38,711 bases of DNA from Moraxella bovis. Lineage in GTDB: Bacteria > Pseudomonadota > Gammaproteobacteria > Pseudomonadales > Moraxellaceae. Below are positions 1-9,286 of the stretch, piece after piece; position 1 is the stretch's first letter, and each line of letters starts with the position of its first letter. The stretch spans positions 4,955 to 43,665 of the forward strand of contig NZ_MUXV01000032.1 of assembly GCF_002014975.1 (NCBI RefSeq). Reading direction: 5' to 3'. The position numbers were made by a program, and so were the translations under genes. The notes beneath the pieces were generated by a model. That model did not search any database and was not told the DNA's origin. It saw only the letters and a list, made by a program, of their open reading frames with translations.

Positions 1-96
1 TAGGCGAGCATTTAGAAAAATGTTGTTTCTCTAAAAACCTAACCAATCATCTTAAAGCATTTGACTTGGTGTTTCATTATATCAACCATGGGTGGG

Positions 97-124
97 TGTA
101 GCATACTTTTTGGGCTAGAGCCCA
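97..124 (+). repeat. solitary end of repeat family 2
   Basis: The stretch GTAGCATACTTTTTGGGCTA matches one end of the family-2 repeat seen complete at 7713-7838 and 30842-30986. No partner end is visible in the preceding bases, so this is either a decayed remnant or a coincidental match of about 16 bases. Confidence 0.4.
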
Positions 125-172
125 TATTTTTTGTAATCAATCATCCAACCTATGCCCAAACCCCCAAAAGTG

Positions 173-181
173 TGCTAAAAT
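173..181 (+). promoter_or_regulatory. possible extended -10 of pepA
   Basis: TGCTAAAAT, a TGn-extended -10 hexamer, lies 40 bases upstream of the pepA start. No convincing -35 hexamer is seen at 17 bases spacing, which is normal for extended -10 promoters but leaves the call weak. Confidence 0.35.
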
Positions 182-220
182 TTAAACAATCCCTTCCCTA
201 CTCACAAACAAGGAGTTTGT

Positions 221-1711
221 ATGTCTGTATCTACCCTAAACCTAAGCGTCAGCGACAAGCTTAGCCCCAAAAAAACCAAAGCCCAGCCCCATTTGGTCGT
301 CTTTGCCGACAGCGATGCCAAAATTTTGGGCAATCTTGACAGCGGTCACCTAGACCGTGCCAAGGCACTCATCAAAGCCAGTGGCTTTAAAGGCTCGGTC
401 GGTGAGAACGTGACCGATTATGGCATTGATGACGGACATGTCATCAGCGTGATTGGCACAGGCTCGCTGGACAAGCTGGCAGGGCAAATGCCAAAACTGG
501 GTAAAGCCACCTTTAACACCATCAAAAACAGCAAATCTGCAGTCGTGGCGTGGGGCGATGTCATTTGCCAAAAGCACTTTGGACAGTTTGTCAATGCCTT
601 ACTGCATGCCGAATACCGCTTTGAACCCTACAAATCCAAAAAAGGCGACAAAATCGCCCTATCTGCTGTTGAATTTATCAACACCAAAGACGCCAAAGCC
701 GACTACGAAAACGCCCTAGCCATCGCTACTGCCACGCACATCGGGCAGAGTTTGGCTCGTGATGTCGCCAATGATGCCCCCAACATCATGACCCCTGCTG
801 AGCTTGCCAAAGTTGCCGAAAAACTGGGCAAAGACTACAAAGACGTGGTCAGTGTGAGCGTGCTTGGCGAAAAAGAGATGAAAAAACTGGGCATGGGCTG
901 TTTCTTGGCAGTCTCACAAGGCTCTGATAACGAAGGCAAACTGGCAATCATCGAATACCACGGCAAATCAGGCAAGAAAAAGAGCAAACTAAAAGACCCC
1001 ATCGCCCTAGTCGGCAAAGGCATTACCTTTGACACAGGCGGTATTTCACTAAAACCATCAGCAGGCATGGATGAGATGAAATACGACATGGGCGGAGCAG
1101 CTGCCATGCTTGGCACCATCAAAGCGGTGTGTGAAGCTCGCCTGCCACTGGACATGGTCGTGGTGCTTGCCTGTGCTGAGAACATGCCATCGGGCAAAGC
1201 CACTCGCCCATCAGACATCGTAACCGCCATGAACGGCATGAGTGTTGAGATTCTAAACACCGATGCCGAAGGTCGTCTGGTGCTGTGTGACGCCCTGTGC
1301 TACGTCCAAGACAACTACAAGCCACGCACCATCATCGATGCCGCAACCCTGACAGGGGCGTGCGTGATTGCCCTGGGTGGAGTGCGTTCAGGACTGTATT
1401 GTAATGATGAATACACGCTGTTCGCCCTAGAAGAAGCAGGCGAGTACACAGGCGACCTAGTATGGCAAATGCCCCTAGATGACGCCTATGATGAACAGCT
1501 CAAATCCACCTTTGCAGACGTCCAAAACATCGGCGGACGTGAAGGCGGTTCTATCACGGCAGCGTGCTTCTTGCAACGCTTTATCAAAGAAGGTCAAGCA
1601 TGGGCTCACTTAGACATCGCAGGCACAGCATGGTCAGGTGGCGACAACAAAGGGGCAAGCGGTCGCCCTGTACCCATGCTCATGCGTTACTTAGTGGGAC
1701 AAGCAGACTAA
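221..1711 (+). CDS. pepA: leucyl aminopeptidase (M17 family)
   Basis: Cytosolic aminopeptidase that removes N-terminal residues, typically leucine, using two metal ions. The 496-residue length is normal for the family. The C-terminal catalytic half is plain: VGKGITFDTGGISLK with K266, D271 and K278, then D289, and the family signature NTDAEGRL at 346-353 giving D348, E350 and R352 as metal and substrate ligands. The N-terminal 160 residues are the less conserved regulatory domain. The start is supported by AAGGAG nine bases upstream. A strong hairpin terminator follows, so the gene appears to be monocistronic. In some relatives PepA also acts in DNA architecture at recombination sites; nothing here tests that. 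Confidence 0.95.
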   Translation: MSVSTLNLSVSDKLSPKKTKAQPHLVVFADSDAKILGNLDSGHLDRAKALIKASGFKGSVGENVTDYGIDDGHVISVIGTGSLDKLAGQMPKLGKATFNTIKNSKSAVVAWGDVICQKHFGQFVNALLHAEYRFEPYKSKKGDKIALSAVEFINTKDAKADYENALAIATATHIGQSLARDVANDAPNIMTPAELAKVAEKLGKDYKDVVSVSVLGEKEMKKLGMGCFLAVSQGSDNEGKLAIIEYHGKSGKKKSKLKDPIALVGKGITFDTGGISLKPSAGMDEMKYDMGGAAAMLGTIKAVCEARLPLDMVVVLACAENMPSGKATRPSDIVTAMNGMSVEILNTDAEGRLVLCDALCYVQDNYKPRTIIDAATLTGACVIALGGVRSGLYCNDEYTLFALEEAGEYTGDLVWQMPLDDAYDEQLKSTFADVQNIGGREGGSITAACFLQRFIKEGQAWAHLDIAGTAWSGGDNKGASGRPVPMLMRYLVGQAD

Positions 1712-1730
1712 TCCCCACAGTCCATCATTC

Positions 1731-1760
1731 AAAACGACCATATGTGCATGGTCGTTTTTT
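1731..1760 (+). terminator. rho-independent terminator after pepA
   Basis: Ten-base perfect stem AAAACGACCA / TGGTCGTTTT around an eight-base loop, followed by further T residues, 20 bases after the pepA stop. Confidence 0.85.
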
Positions 1761-1775
1761 AACCTTTGAGAATTA

Positions 1776-1998
1776 TAGGGCGTGCCTACCATTGATAACA
1801 TTTTTATAAAATAAGATGAACATTTAACGCTTTTATCTATTTTTGCATGAAAAATGGCTAAATCTTGTGGCTCGAAGGCGAAAACTTGCTTGATAGAACA
1901 ACTATCAGCTACGTTTTTTCCTTGAAAAACGTGCGATTCCCCTTACTTTTTTTAAACAGGCATTTTTCATTGCAAATACCAAAAGCAGGTACGCCCCA
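1776..1998 (-). repeat. MITE-like element, family 1, copy A
   Basis: Fills most of the pepA-sstT gap. The ends are inverted: TAGGGCGTGCCTACC at the left and GCAGGTACGCCCCA at the right. Read on the minus strand it shares blocks with copies B and C in the same order: GTATTTGCAATGAAAAATG, then CGTTTTTCAAGGAAAAA, then GTTCTATCAA, then AGCCATTTTTCATGCAAAAA, then GTTATCAATG. It contains no open reading frame of note and no transposase. The internal CCGACCACTTAA block of B and C is not present, so this copy is a shorter variant. Confidence 0.75.
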
Positions 1999-2108
1999 AC
2001 AAAATAAAAATTCATTAACACTTTTATTACAAAAAGTGGTATAGTTATCACATTTTGCAATCTTATCATCTTGTGATTTGACAAGTGTTTGTTAATAAGG
2101 AATGATTC

Positions 2109-3323
2109 ATGCGTCAACTTGTGAATGCATACATGCGTGTGGGACTTGTGCCACTTATTTTGATTGCCTTGGTGCTAGGCGTGTTGATTGGCAGTGTTGC
2201 CAAAGATGTTGGTATGTCGCTTGGGGTGCTGGGCGATGTGTTTGTCGGAGCCTTAAAAGCAGTCGCCCCGATATTGGTGTTCGCCTTGGTACTCTCTGCC
2301 GTGGCAGGATTTAAGAGCAGTAGCGACGCTCGGGTCAAGCCTGTCATGCTACTGTATGTGGTGGGGACATTTACCGCTGCTTTGACTGCCGTACTGGCAA
2401 GTTTTGCCTTTCCCATTGAGCTTGTGGGTCTGGCCGACATGCAAGCGGTAGAGCAATCCGCCCCCCAATCTTTACGTGAAGTCCTAAAAAACCTACTCAT
2501 GAATCTGGTCGCCAACCCCGTGACCGCCCTTAGCAATGCTAACTATCTGGGTATTTTGACATGGTCAGTACTGATTGGTTTGGGGCTACGTCATGCGTCC
2601 GAGACCACCAAGACGGTCGTACATGACATCTCAAACGCCGTCTCAGCGGTGGTAAAATGGATTGTGGCGATTGCCCCATTTGGCATCTTAGGACTGGTGT
2701 CAAAGACCGTGGCAGAGACAGGTTTTGACGGCTTGGCAAGCTACGCCAAGCTACTTATCGTACTGGTCGGTGCCATGCTGTTTATCGCTTTGGTGGTGAA
2801 TCCGCTCATCGTCTTGGTCAAGACTCGTAAAAACCCCTACCCGCTCGTTATCGCCTGCCTGCGTGAATCAGGAGTGACGGCATTTTTTACCCGTTCGTCC
2901 GCCGCCAACATTCCAGTGAACATGAACCTTGCCAAAAAACTTGGGCTAAACGAAGACACCTACTCACTCACCATTCCACTGGGGGCAACCATCAACATGG
3001 CGGGGGCAGCCATCACCATCAACATCCTAACGCTTGCCGCCGCTCATACCCTTGGCGTGGAAGTCAGCTTCTTCCAAGCCCTACTGCTTGCCATCGTTGG
3101 CTCTGTCAGTGCTTGTGGTGCCTCAGGCGTGGCAGGTGGCTCACTACTGCTCATCCCATTGGCGTGCGGACTGTTTAATATCTCCAACGACATCGCCATG
3201 CAGGTCGTTGCCATCGGCTTTATCATCGGTGTGGTACAAGACTCGGCAGAGACTGCTCTTAACTCATCAACCGACGTGCTATTTACCGCCGCTGCCGACC
3301 CTAAATATGCTTATAAGAGTTAA
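2109..3323 (+). CDS. sstT: serine/threonine:sodium symporter
   Basis: Inner-membrane sodium-coupled importer of serine and threonine in the dicarboxylate/amino acid:cation symporter family. The 404 residues form about eight to nine hydrophobic segments plus re-entrant regions. The hallmark [20 protein letters not shown] is present near residues 262-281, as is the second substrate-loop region [10 protein letters not shown]. The protein begins [14 protein letters not shown], typical of SstT. AAGG lies upstream of the start. The lipoprotein gene follows after 27 bases and is probably co-transcribed. Confidence 0.93.
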   Translation: MRQLVNAYMRVGLVPLILIALVLGVLIGSVAKDVGMSLGVLGDVFVGALKAVAPILVFALVLSAVAGFKSSSDARVKPVMLLYVVGTFTAALTAVLASFAFPIELVGLADMQAVEQSAPQSLREVLKNLLMNLVANPVTALSNANYLGILTWSVLIGLGLRHASETTKTVVHDISNAVSAVVKWIVAIAPFGILGLVSKTVAETGFDGLASYAKLLIVLVGAMLFIALVVNPLIVLVKTRKNPYPLVIACLRESGVTAFFTRSSAANIPVNMNLAKKLGLNEDTYSLTIPLGATINMAGAAITINILTLAAAHTLGVEVSFFQALLLAIVGSVSACGASGVAGGSLLLIPLACGLFNISNDIAMQVVAIGFIIGVVQDSAETALNSSTDVLFTAAADPKYAYKS

Positions 3324-3350
3324 GAGATTCAAAGGACAAAAGGAGCAATG

Positions 3351-3773
3351 ATGAAAAAATTATTATCAACTCTAATCACAGCAGGGATGCTGGTCGGTTG
3401 CGCCAGTACACCTGCTACACCGCCTGCCATGCCATCTCTACTGGTCATGCCCAACACCAAAAAGACCAACGAACCGCTTAGCCCTGATACCTATGTGGAC
3501 GGTGTAGGCATGCTTCATTTTAGAGACTATCACGCCAAAGTCACTTATGGCGACAGGATTTATCTGCTTGATAGCTATGTCGTTCCATTAGAGCAACCTT
3601 TTTATATCCATGTGCGTACAGCAGATGGTACAGCGATTATGGCAGATACCGCAGTCAAAATCGCCATCAGCTATATTACCCCCAAAGGCTGTACCGAGCC
3701 ATTGGTTCGCCGTGCAGACCTAGACAAAAGCACTAATGATAAGAGTGAATGGATTATCGGTGTGGCGTGCTAA
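3351..3773 (+). CDS. small predicted lipoprotein of unknown function
   Basis: A 140-residue protein starting MKKLLSTLITAGMLVGC, a signal peptide ending in the lipobox LVGC, so it should be processed by signal peptidase II, lipidated on C17 and held in the envelope. After a proline/alanine linker the mature part contains one compact domain without a motif I recognise; two cysteines remain (PKGCTEPL and the final residue C). Two ATG codons are adjacent at 3348 and 3351; I chose the second because AGGAG then lies five bases away rather than two. It probably shares a transcript with sstT and ends in its own terminator. Confidence 0.75.
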   Translation: MKKLLSTLITAGMLVGCASTPATPPAMPSLLVMPNTKKTNEPLSPDTYVDGVGMLHFRDYHAKVTYGDRIYLLDSYVVPLEQPFYIHVRTADGTAIMADTAVKIAISYITPKGCTEPLVRRADLDKSTNDKSEWIIGVAC

Positions 3774-3786
3774 TTCCTTGTTGACC

Positions 3787-3823
3787 CAAAAACAAATCGG
3801 ACACTAAGTCCGATTTTGTTTAT
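3787..3823. terminator. bidirectional terminator between lipoprotein gene and yggX
   Basis: Hairpin with core arms TCGGAC and GTCCGA around ACTAA, extended by A-rich and T-rich flanks (ACAAA / TTTTGT). The T-tract is usable in both directions, matching the convergent genes on either side. Confidence 0.8.
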
Positions 3824-3847
3824 ACTTAAATAAAATTTAGTGCAAAT

Positions 3848-4138
3848 TTAACTCTCTTTTGGCTTAAACCCTGCTGGGCGTTCATAGTCGCCATTGTCTA
3901 AAAATAATTCACGTTGCTCGGCGATGAATTTTTTGGCGTCTTTATCCACCATACTTAGGTGCTTTTCGTTGATGAGCATGGTTTGTAATTCTAGCCACTC
4001 GTCCCACGCTTTTTTTGAGACGGTGTTTTGGATTTCCTCGCCTTTGGCATTGGGGAAAGGCGGATTTGGTATTTTTGGCAAATTTTCTTGGTATTTACGA
4101 CAGAAAACCAAATTGGTTTTGGGGTTAAAGATTTCCAT
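3848..4138 (-). CDS. yggX: Fe(2+)-trafficking protein YggX
   Basis: A 96-residue cytosolic protein of the YggX family, linked in enterics to iron handling and protection of iron-sulfur clusters under oxidative stress. Family hallmarks visible are the single early cysteine (LVFCRKYQ), [23 protein letters not shown] and [12 protein letters not shown]. An upstream in-frame ATG at 4201 would add 21 residues not found in the family. I chose 4138 because the protein then has family length and an extended -10 box at 4163-4171 lies just ahead of it, which would place the longer start outside the transcript. Confidence 0.88.
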   Translation of the reverse strand: MEIFNPKTNLVFCRKYQENLPKIPNPPFPNAKGEEIQNTVSKKAWDEWLELQTMLINEKHLSMVDKDAKKFIAEQRELFLDNGDYERPAGFKPKES

Positions 4139-4162
4139 GATTTTTTCCAAAGTAAAAAGGAT

Positions 4163-4171
4163 ATTATAGCA
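4163..4171 (-). promoter_or_regulatory. extended -10 promoter of yggX
   Basis: On the minus strand TGCTATAAT, a perfect extended -10 box, 25 bases ahead of the chosen yggX start. The same nine bases occur ahead of glmS at 38629-38637. Confidence 0.65.
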
Positions 4172-4244
4172 AATGTGGGGGCGGATTTGGGGGGTTGTCA
4201 AGGGGAGGTCTTTATTTAGCTTTCACGCCACCCAATTTCAATTA

Positions 4245-4631
4245 CTAAACCACCATTAAATCATAACTGGCACAATGCCTATCAGAGCTAATAAACGCAG
4301 GGTCATTGGCGATTGCGTGAGATATTAGCATTCTATCAAAAGGGTCTTTATGATAAAAAGGCAGGTTTTGTAAAATTTTTATTGCATCCCATGTCATGTC
4401 TAATTTTACAATGTCTTTTTGTGCCAATAGTTTTTCAAAAATATCTTGCCAATTGTCATCAATGATAAGTTTACCAATGCTTACTTTAATGGCAATTTCA
4501 TTCATGCTAAGTAGGCTATAACATAGGGGATTGTTGGGATTTTGAATGATTTGTTTGGCTTTGTTGGATAATTTATCAGGCTCACTCAATAGCCATATAA
4601 TCACTTGGGTGTCTAATAAATAACCACGCAT
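4245..4631 (-). CDS. VapC-like PIN-domain toxin
   Basis: A 128-residue PIN-domain protein, the ribonuclease toxin of a type II toxin-antitoxin pair. The four acidic positions expected in PIN domains can be placed: D in YLLDTQV near the N-terminus, E in SMNEIAIK, D in KDPFDRMLI and D in SSDRHC. The likely ATG shares one base with the antitoxin stop (TGATG); a GTG three bases upstream is the alternative. Tight coupling to the antitoxin supports the pair. Base composition is clearly more AT-rich than neighbouring argH, which suggests acquisition. The RNA target cannot be read from sequence. Confidence 0.85.
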   Translation of the reverse strand: MRGYLLDTQVIIWLLSEPDKLSNKAKQIIQNPNNPLCYSLLSMNEIAIKVSIGKLIIDDNWQDIFEKLLAQKDIVKLDMTWDAIKILQNLPFYHKDPFDRMLISHAIANDPAFISSDRHCASYDLMVV

Positions 4632-4843
4632 CACATATAATCCCCAAATTCATCTAACGGCTCATTAAAATCGTCCGCCATATAGCTTACCAAGCCTTCC
4701 GCTCCGCCAAGTGTACGTTGTTTGGGTTGTTTTTGTTCAAGGAATTGGCGAAAGGCTTGTAGTATGGATTGTTCATTTAACAGTCCAATTTCACGAGCTT
4801 GTTTGGATAAATCGTCAGGGATATGCAGGGTAAGTGTTGTCAT
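4631..4843 (-). CDS. antitoxin partner of the PIN-domain toxin
   Basis: A 70-residue protein with an N-terminal beta-strand and helices (LTLHIPDDLSKQAREIGL) resembling ribbon-helix-helix type antitoxins, and an acidic C-terminal tail (MADDFNEPLDEFGDYM) of the kind that occupies the PIN active-site groove. It precedes and is translationally coupled to the toxin gene. AAAGGA lies six bases ahead of the ATG. By analogy with known pairs it should bind its own promoter and repress the operon, but I cannot point to an operator. Confidence 0.78.
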   Translation of the reverse strand: MTTLTLHIPDDLSKQAREIGLLNEQSILQAFRQFLEQKQPKQRTLGGAEGLVSYMADDFNEPLDEFGDYM

Positions 4844-4931
4844 GGCTTGTCCTTTAAAATATCACCCCAATTTTAGCACATCTTTTTGATGATGGATATG
4901 CCAAATTGGGGTAATGGTTTGATGAGCTTAA

Positions 4932-6323
4932 TTAACCTTTAACCCGACCACGCCCCCGCTCAATCGCTTTTACCACCTGCTCTGGGGCAGTACCCCCGAT
5001 ATGATTACGAGCATTTAGCGAGCCTTCCAAGGTTAAACACTCAAACACATCATCACCGATGAGCGGACTAAACGCCTTTAATTCATCAAGGCTAAGCTCA
5101 CTCAAATCCACGCCTTTTGCTACGCCTAACGCCACCGCTCCCCCAACCACTTCATGAGCATCACGAAACGGCAAGCCCTTGTTGACCAAATAATCCGCCA
5201 AATCAGTCGCTGTGGCATAGCCTTTCATCGTGGCGGTACGCATATTTTGGGCGTTTGGCGTGATGTTTGGGAGCATATCGGCAAAGGCGATGAGCGAGCC
5301 TGTCAGCGTATCCACGCAGTCAAACAAGGGCTCTTTGTCTTCTTGGTTGTCCTTATTGTACGCTAAGGGCTGATTTTTCATAAGTGTGAGCAGGGTTGTG
5401 AGCTGTCCGAACACACGAGCGGTCTTGCCACGCACAAGCTCTGGCACGTCAGGATTTTTCTTTTGAGGCATGATGGACGACCCTGTACAAAAGCGGTCAG
5501 GGATATGGATAAAACCAAACTGTGCCGACATCCACAAAATCAGCTCTTCACTCATGCGAGATAGGTGCATCATCAAAATGCTGGCGTTGGCGGTAAATTC
5601 AATGGCAAAATCACGGTCAGACACCGCATCGAGCGAGTTCTCACAAATGCCATCAAAGCCAAGCAGGCGAGCGGTGATTGTGCGGTCAATAGGGTAAGTC
5701 GTCCCTGCCAGAGCCGCCGAGCCAAGTGGCATTTGGTTAATGCGAGTGCGAGTCTGGGCAAAACGCTCGCTGTCACGGCAAAGCATCTCAAACCACGCCA
5801 TGACATGATGAGCAAAACTCACAGGCTGGGCGGTCTGCAAATGCGTAAAACCGGGCATGATGGTTGTGGTGTGTTTGCTTGCCAAATCCAGTAGACCGTT
5901 TTGTAATTTGCCAATTAAGGCGATGATTTTGTCGGTCTCGTCTCTTAGATATAGGCGAATGTCGGTTGCCACTTGGTCGTTACGGCTACGCCCTGTGTGC
6001 AGTTTTTTGCCGACATCGCCAATCAAGGCGGTCAAGCGACTCTCAATATTCATATGAACGTCTTCTAGCTCCACACGCCATTCAAATTCGCCACGCTCAA
6101 TCTCGCCTTTGATTTGGGTCAGTCCGTCCACGATTTGACGGCTTTCATCGGCGGTGATGATACCGCACTGCCCAAGCATGGTGGCGTGGGCGATAGAGCC
6201 TTGTATGTCTTGGTTTGCCATGCGTTTGTCAAAATTGACCGAGGCGGTAAATTCGGCAACAAAACGGTCGGTAGCTTCGCTAAAACGTCCGCCCCACATT
6301 TGGGCGGTTTGGGTAGTAGTCAT
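4932..6323 (-). CDS. argH: argininosuccinate lyase
   Basis: Last step of arginine biosynthesis: argininosuccinate to arginine and fumarate, in a cytosolic homotetramer. The 463-residue length is standard. Visible motifs are TGRSRNDQ at 110-117, the catalytic histidine region [16 protein letters not shown] at 158-173, and the fumarase/aspartase superfamily signature [12 protein letters not shown] at 281-292, whose serine is the catalytic base. No other arginine genes are adjacent, so it appears to be a stand-alone unit. Confidence 0.96.
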   Translation of the reverse strand: MTTTQTAQMWGGRFSEATDRFVAEFTASVNFDKRMANQDIQGSIAHATMLGQCGIITADESRQIVDGLTQIKGEIERGEFEWRVELEDVHMNIESRLTALIGDVGKKLHTGRSRNDQVATDIRLYLRDETDKIIALIGKLQNGLLDLASKHTTTIMPGFTHLQTAQPVSFAHHVMAWFEMLCRDSERFAQTRTRINQMPLGSAALAGTTYPIDRTITARLLGFDGICENSLDAVSDRDFAIEFTANASILMMHLSRMSEELILWMSAQFGFIHIPDRFCTGSSIMPQKKNPDVPELVRGKTARVFGQLTTLLTLMKNQPLAYNKDNQEDKEPLFDCVDTLTGSLIAFADMLPNITPNAQNMRTATMKGYATATDLADYLVNKGLPFRDAHEVVGGAVALGVAKGVDLSELSLDELKAFSPLIGDDVFECLTLEGSLNARNHIGGTAPEQVVKAIERGRGRVKG

Positions 6324-6439
6324 GATAATGCCTTATTGATAAAAATAAGGCGTATCTTAACAATGAATGTAGCAGAGCACAAGCGGTTTTGCTGTTTTAT
6401 GGCATTATTTGCACTTTAACCAGCTTTAAGCATGGCTTA

Positions 6440-7516
6440 TCACTGCTGGGAGATGGACTTATGCGGATTATTTCTGCGATAGCGAATGGAAGCTATCACC
6501 GATGCCACGATAAAGGCAACCCCGATAAGCCCCGTGATAATCTCAGGCACATGAAATTTCATCGAGATAAGCATGATAATCGCCAACGCCCCAATGGCAT
6601 AATGAGCCCCGTGTTCTAGGTACACAAACTCATCTAGCGTGCCTTTTTCGACCAAGAAAATCGTCATCGAACGCACAAACATCGCCCCAATGGCAAGACC
6701 AATCATGATGATAACCACGTCATTGGTAATGGCAAACGCCCCAATCACGCCGTCAAAACTAAATGACGCATCCAATACTTCTAAATATAAAAAGCCTGCG
6801 ATACCGCCTTTGGCAATCGCTCCCGCTACTTCGTGTCCATCGGGCGTGCCGTCATCATCGCCATCGCCTTCAAGCAGTGTGGATAGGACATTAACCCCCA
6901 TATAGATAAGAATACCCCAAACGCCCGCCATTAAAACAACCGACTTATGAGCTTTGTCCACCCAAGTGAGTGAAATCATCAAGGTTACAATGGCAACAAA
7001 CACACTCATGGCGTCCACTTTACCAAACTTAGCAAGGCGTTTTTCAAGCCAGCCAAACCAATGAATGTCTTTGTCATCAAATACAAAGTTCAAAAAGACA
7101 AGCAGTAGGAACATACCCCCAAAAGCAGCAATCTCAGCATGGTGTGCCATGAGCTTGGCGGAGTATTCTTTGGGGTTATTGAGTGCCAAATCGACAACTT
7201 CTTTCATGTCCATGTCTGCCGTAACTGCCACAATGACAATGGGGAACACCAGTCGCATACCAAAGACAGCGATGAGCATACCGACGGTTAAGAAAATCGT
7301 TTTCCAAAACTTATCCCAATGCTTTAAAACGGACGCATTGACCACCGCATTATCAAAGGACAATGAGATTTCCATCAGTGCCAGCACCATTGTAATAAAC
7401 AGTGCCGAGAGCATGGCGGTTGTCCCACCGTGCGTAAATCCCCAATACGCCGCCCCAATCAAGCAGACGATGGTAAAAAAGATGTCAAAATAAAAATGTT
7501 TAAGGGTTTTCATCAT
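6440..7516 (-). CDS. DUF475 / TerC-like integral membrane protein
   Basis: A 358-residue polytopic membrane protein with about nine hydrophobic segments. The charged motif LALMEISLSFDNAVVNASVLK and the repeat-related EVLDASFSFDGVIGAFAITND are typical of the TerC/YkoY superfamily, where paired acidic residues in membrane helices are thought to bind metal ions. DUF475 is the nearest family I recognise. The substrate is unknown; manganese or related metal export is an inference from TerC relatives. Two adjacent ATG codons at 7516 and 7513 are possible starts. The region upstream is a repeat cluster, so its promoter may lie within or beside that repeat. Confidence 0.8.
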   Translation of the reverse strand: MMKTLKHFYFDIFFTIVCLIGAAYWGFTHGGTTAMLSALFITMVLALMEISLSFDNAVVNASVLKHWDKFWKTIFLTVGMLIAVFGMRLVFPIVIVAVTADMDMKEVVDLALNNPKEYSAKLMAHHAEIAAFGGMFLLLVFLNFVFDDKDIHWFGWLEKRLAKFGKVDAMSVFVAIVTLMISLTWVDKAHKSVVLMAGVWGILIYMGVNVLSTLLEGDGDDDGTPDGHEVAGAIAKGGIAGFLYLEVLDASFSFDGVIGAFAITNDVVIIMIGLAIGAMFVRSMTIFLVEKGTLDEFVYLEHGAHYAIGALAIIMLISMKFHVPEIITGLIGVAFIVASVIASIRYRRNNPHKSISQQ

Positions 7517-7712
7517 GGATGAGATGTTCCTGTTTTATAACAAGAAAAGCAATAAATGGGGCGTGCCTGCCTTTTGTATTTGCAATGAAAAATAGGGGAA
7601 ATCATCCGTTTTTCAAGAAAAATTCCGCAGTTGATATTGAAATATCAACAAGGATTTTGAAGATGAAAACATCCGACCACTTAATCAGGTAAATTTTAAG
7701 AATTTAGGTAGT

Positions 7713-7838
7713 AGTCTAAAAAGTATGCCAAACTAGGTTTTCCGTTCGCCCTAAGCCTGCCTGCGGGTAGGAAAACCGTTAGGCTTCCCAAGCTTACCAC
7801 GAACGGTTTTCTTTGTAGCATACTTTTTGAACCAGAGC
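7713..7838 (+). repeat. family-2 repeat nested in copy B
   Basis: Ends are inverted (CTAAAAAGTATGC at the left, GCATACTTTTTGA at the right). Between them are two consecutive hairpins: GGTTTTCC...GGAAAACC (about 7736-7777) and AAAACCGTT...AACGGTTTT (about 7772-7810). A second copy in the opposite orientation lies at 30842-30986. Confidence 0.78.
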
Positions 7839-7841
7839 CAG

Positions 7842-7868
7842 AATTTAATTTAATTTAATTTAATTTAA
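7842..7868 (+). repeat. AATTT pentanucleotide tract
   Basis: Five perfect tandem copies of AATTT followed by AA, at the right edge of the nested family-2 repeat. It is intergenic. Confidence 0.85.
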
Positions 7869-7988
7869 CTTTTTAAATTAAGTGGTCGGATAGCCATTTT
7901 TCATGCAAAAACAAGTGGTCTGTTTTTGCAAATTTTCAAGATTTAAATTGTGTTATAAAGGGCAGGCACGCCCCAATCATCGCCTTAT

Positions 7989-8240
<252 letters not shown>

Positions 8241-8774
8241 TTAATAATCCCTGCCCCATGCCACGAGCATGGTTTTGGCGTCCAAATCCACATTAAGCAC
8301 GATGTCGCTATGCCACGGGATGAGTCTATCTTCGCCATCCACGCTCTCGGCGGTCGGCTTGACCGAGATGATGGCATGGGCGGACGTTTCAAACATCTCT
8401 TTGATGATGCCCAAATTATCGCCTTCTTCATTGACGACTGTCAATCCCACCAAGTCCGACCAATAATACTCATCGTCATCCAAAGCGGGTAAGTTTGATT
8501 TATCCACCCAAACGCTCACGCCATTCATGGTCTCTGCCACGTTACGGTCAGGCACTTCCTTAAAACTTGCCACCAACCCTGCCCCCTGCTCTCGCCAGTC
8601 GCTGACCGTCAAAGGGCGAAAACCGAGTGCTGTTTTCATGTACCAATGAGGCATGTCAAAGATATCCGAGCGGTTGTCAGTCAAGCTAAATACCCACAGC
8701 CAGCCCTTAATACCATAAGGTTTTTTTAGGGTAGCGATTTGGATGAGCGTGTCGGGATTGGGCGATGTTGTCAT
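8241..8774 (-). CDS. rimM: ribosome maturation factor RimM
   Basis: A 177-residue factor that binds ribosomal protein S19 and helps mature the head of the 30S subunit. The N-terminal RimM domain begins LIQIATLKKPYGIKGWLWVFSLTD and the C-terminal PRC-barrel carries DDEYYWSDLVGLTVVNEEGDNLG and ends with the usual RLIPW...DLDAKTMLVAWG pattern. It follows rpsP after an unusually long gap of 155 bases that includes a hairpin and T-tract, and is followed directly by the ferredoxin gene. No strong ribosome-binding site is seen. Confidence 0.93.
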   Translation of the reverse strand: MTTSPNPDTLIQIATLKKPYGIKGWLWVFSLTDNRSDIFDMPHWYMKTALGFRPLTVSDWREQGAGLVASFKEVPDRNVAETMNGVSVWVDKSNLPALDDDEYYWSDLVGLTVVNEEGDNLGIIKEMFETSAHAIISVKPTAESVDGEDRLIPWHSDIVLNVDLDAKTMLVAWGRDY

Positions 8775-8856
8775 GGCGTTTTAAATAAATTAATAAAAAT
8801 AAATGCTTGCAAAGTAAATAAGAGTTTTGACTTATTTTAAAACCAGTAAAGAGATA

Positions 8857-8914
8857 AATAAAAATCGGTCTGCATGACACTCATCAATCAATGATAAGAG
8901 ACACACAAACCGAC
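8857..8914 (-). terminator. terminator-like hairpin between rpsP and rimM
   Basis: Read on the minus strand, an 11-pair stem with three G-U wobbles (CGGTTTGTGTG with CATGCAGACCG) is followed by ATTTTTATTTA. It lies shortly after the rpsP stop and could attenuate transcription into rimM and the ferredoxin gene. The loop is long (about 25 bases), which lowers confidence. Confidence 0.45.
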
Positions 8915-8929
8915 ACAAGATGTCAGCGA

Positions 8930-9175
8930 TTACGCTTTGTTGCTAGCCTTAACCAGTTGAGCAACACGGTCAGAGGGCTGAGCTCCTTTACCAATCCACG
9001 CATTATAAGCGTCTTGGTCAATGCGAAACGCTTCTTCTTGACCACGAGCCAGTGGGTTAAAGAAACCAATACGCTCAATGTGGCGACCGTCACGAGACGC
9101 ACGCTTGTCAGCAACAACGATTTGGTAGAATGGGCGTTTTTTTGAACCGCCACGAGCTAGACGAATAACAACCAT
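8930..9175 (-). CDS. rpsP: 30S ribosomal protein S16
   Basis: An 81-residue ribosomal protein of the small-subunit body. The family start [20 protein letters not shown] and the segment [16 protein letters not shown] are unmistakable. It has a good promoter 110 bases upstream and leads the rimM-ferredoxin cluster, though a terminator-like hairpin separates it from rimM. Confidence 0.97.
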   Translation of the reverse strand: MVVIRLARGGSKKRPFYQIVVADKRASRDGRHIERIGFFNPLARGQEEAFRIDQDAYNAWIGKGAQPSDRVAQLVKASNKA

Positions 9176-9286
9176 GATAATTCTCTCTTGAATTCATTAA
9201 ATGATAAAGTATTTGCAAGAAAAAAACTGGTCGCCAAAAATGTGAGGATGAGCCGATGGCAAAACCAGATTTATAAAAAGACCCTA

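Larger units (their letters stand above)
7557..7975 (+). repeat. MITE-like element, family 1, copy B (with nested repeat)
   Basis: Bounded by a perfect 15-base inverted repeat, TGGGGCGTGCCTGCC at 7557-7571 and its complement at 7961-7975. Inside are the blocks shared with copies A and C (GTATTTGCAATGAAAAAT, AGCCATTTTTCATGC) and an internal inverted pair CCGACCACTTAA / TTAAGTGGTCGG. Relative to copy C, a family-2 repeat (7713-7838) and an AATTT tract interrupt it between TTTTAAGAATTTA and the right internal arm. It occupies almost the whole 470-base gap between the ferredoxin and DUF475 genes; there is no gene in it. Confidence 0.82.

Noticed and set aside
61..264. 67-codon plus-strand frame ahead of pepA
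   Set aside because: It runs over a repeat remnant and the pepA ribosome-binding site and start, and its product has no recognisable character.
7661..7895. CCGACCACTTAA / TTAAGTGGTCGG as a DNA uptake signal
   Set aside because: Both occurrences of the paired motif are inside family-1 elements; it is not scattered through genes as uptake sequences are.
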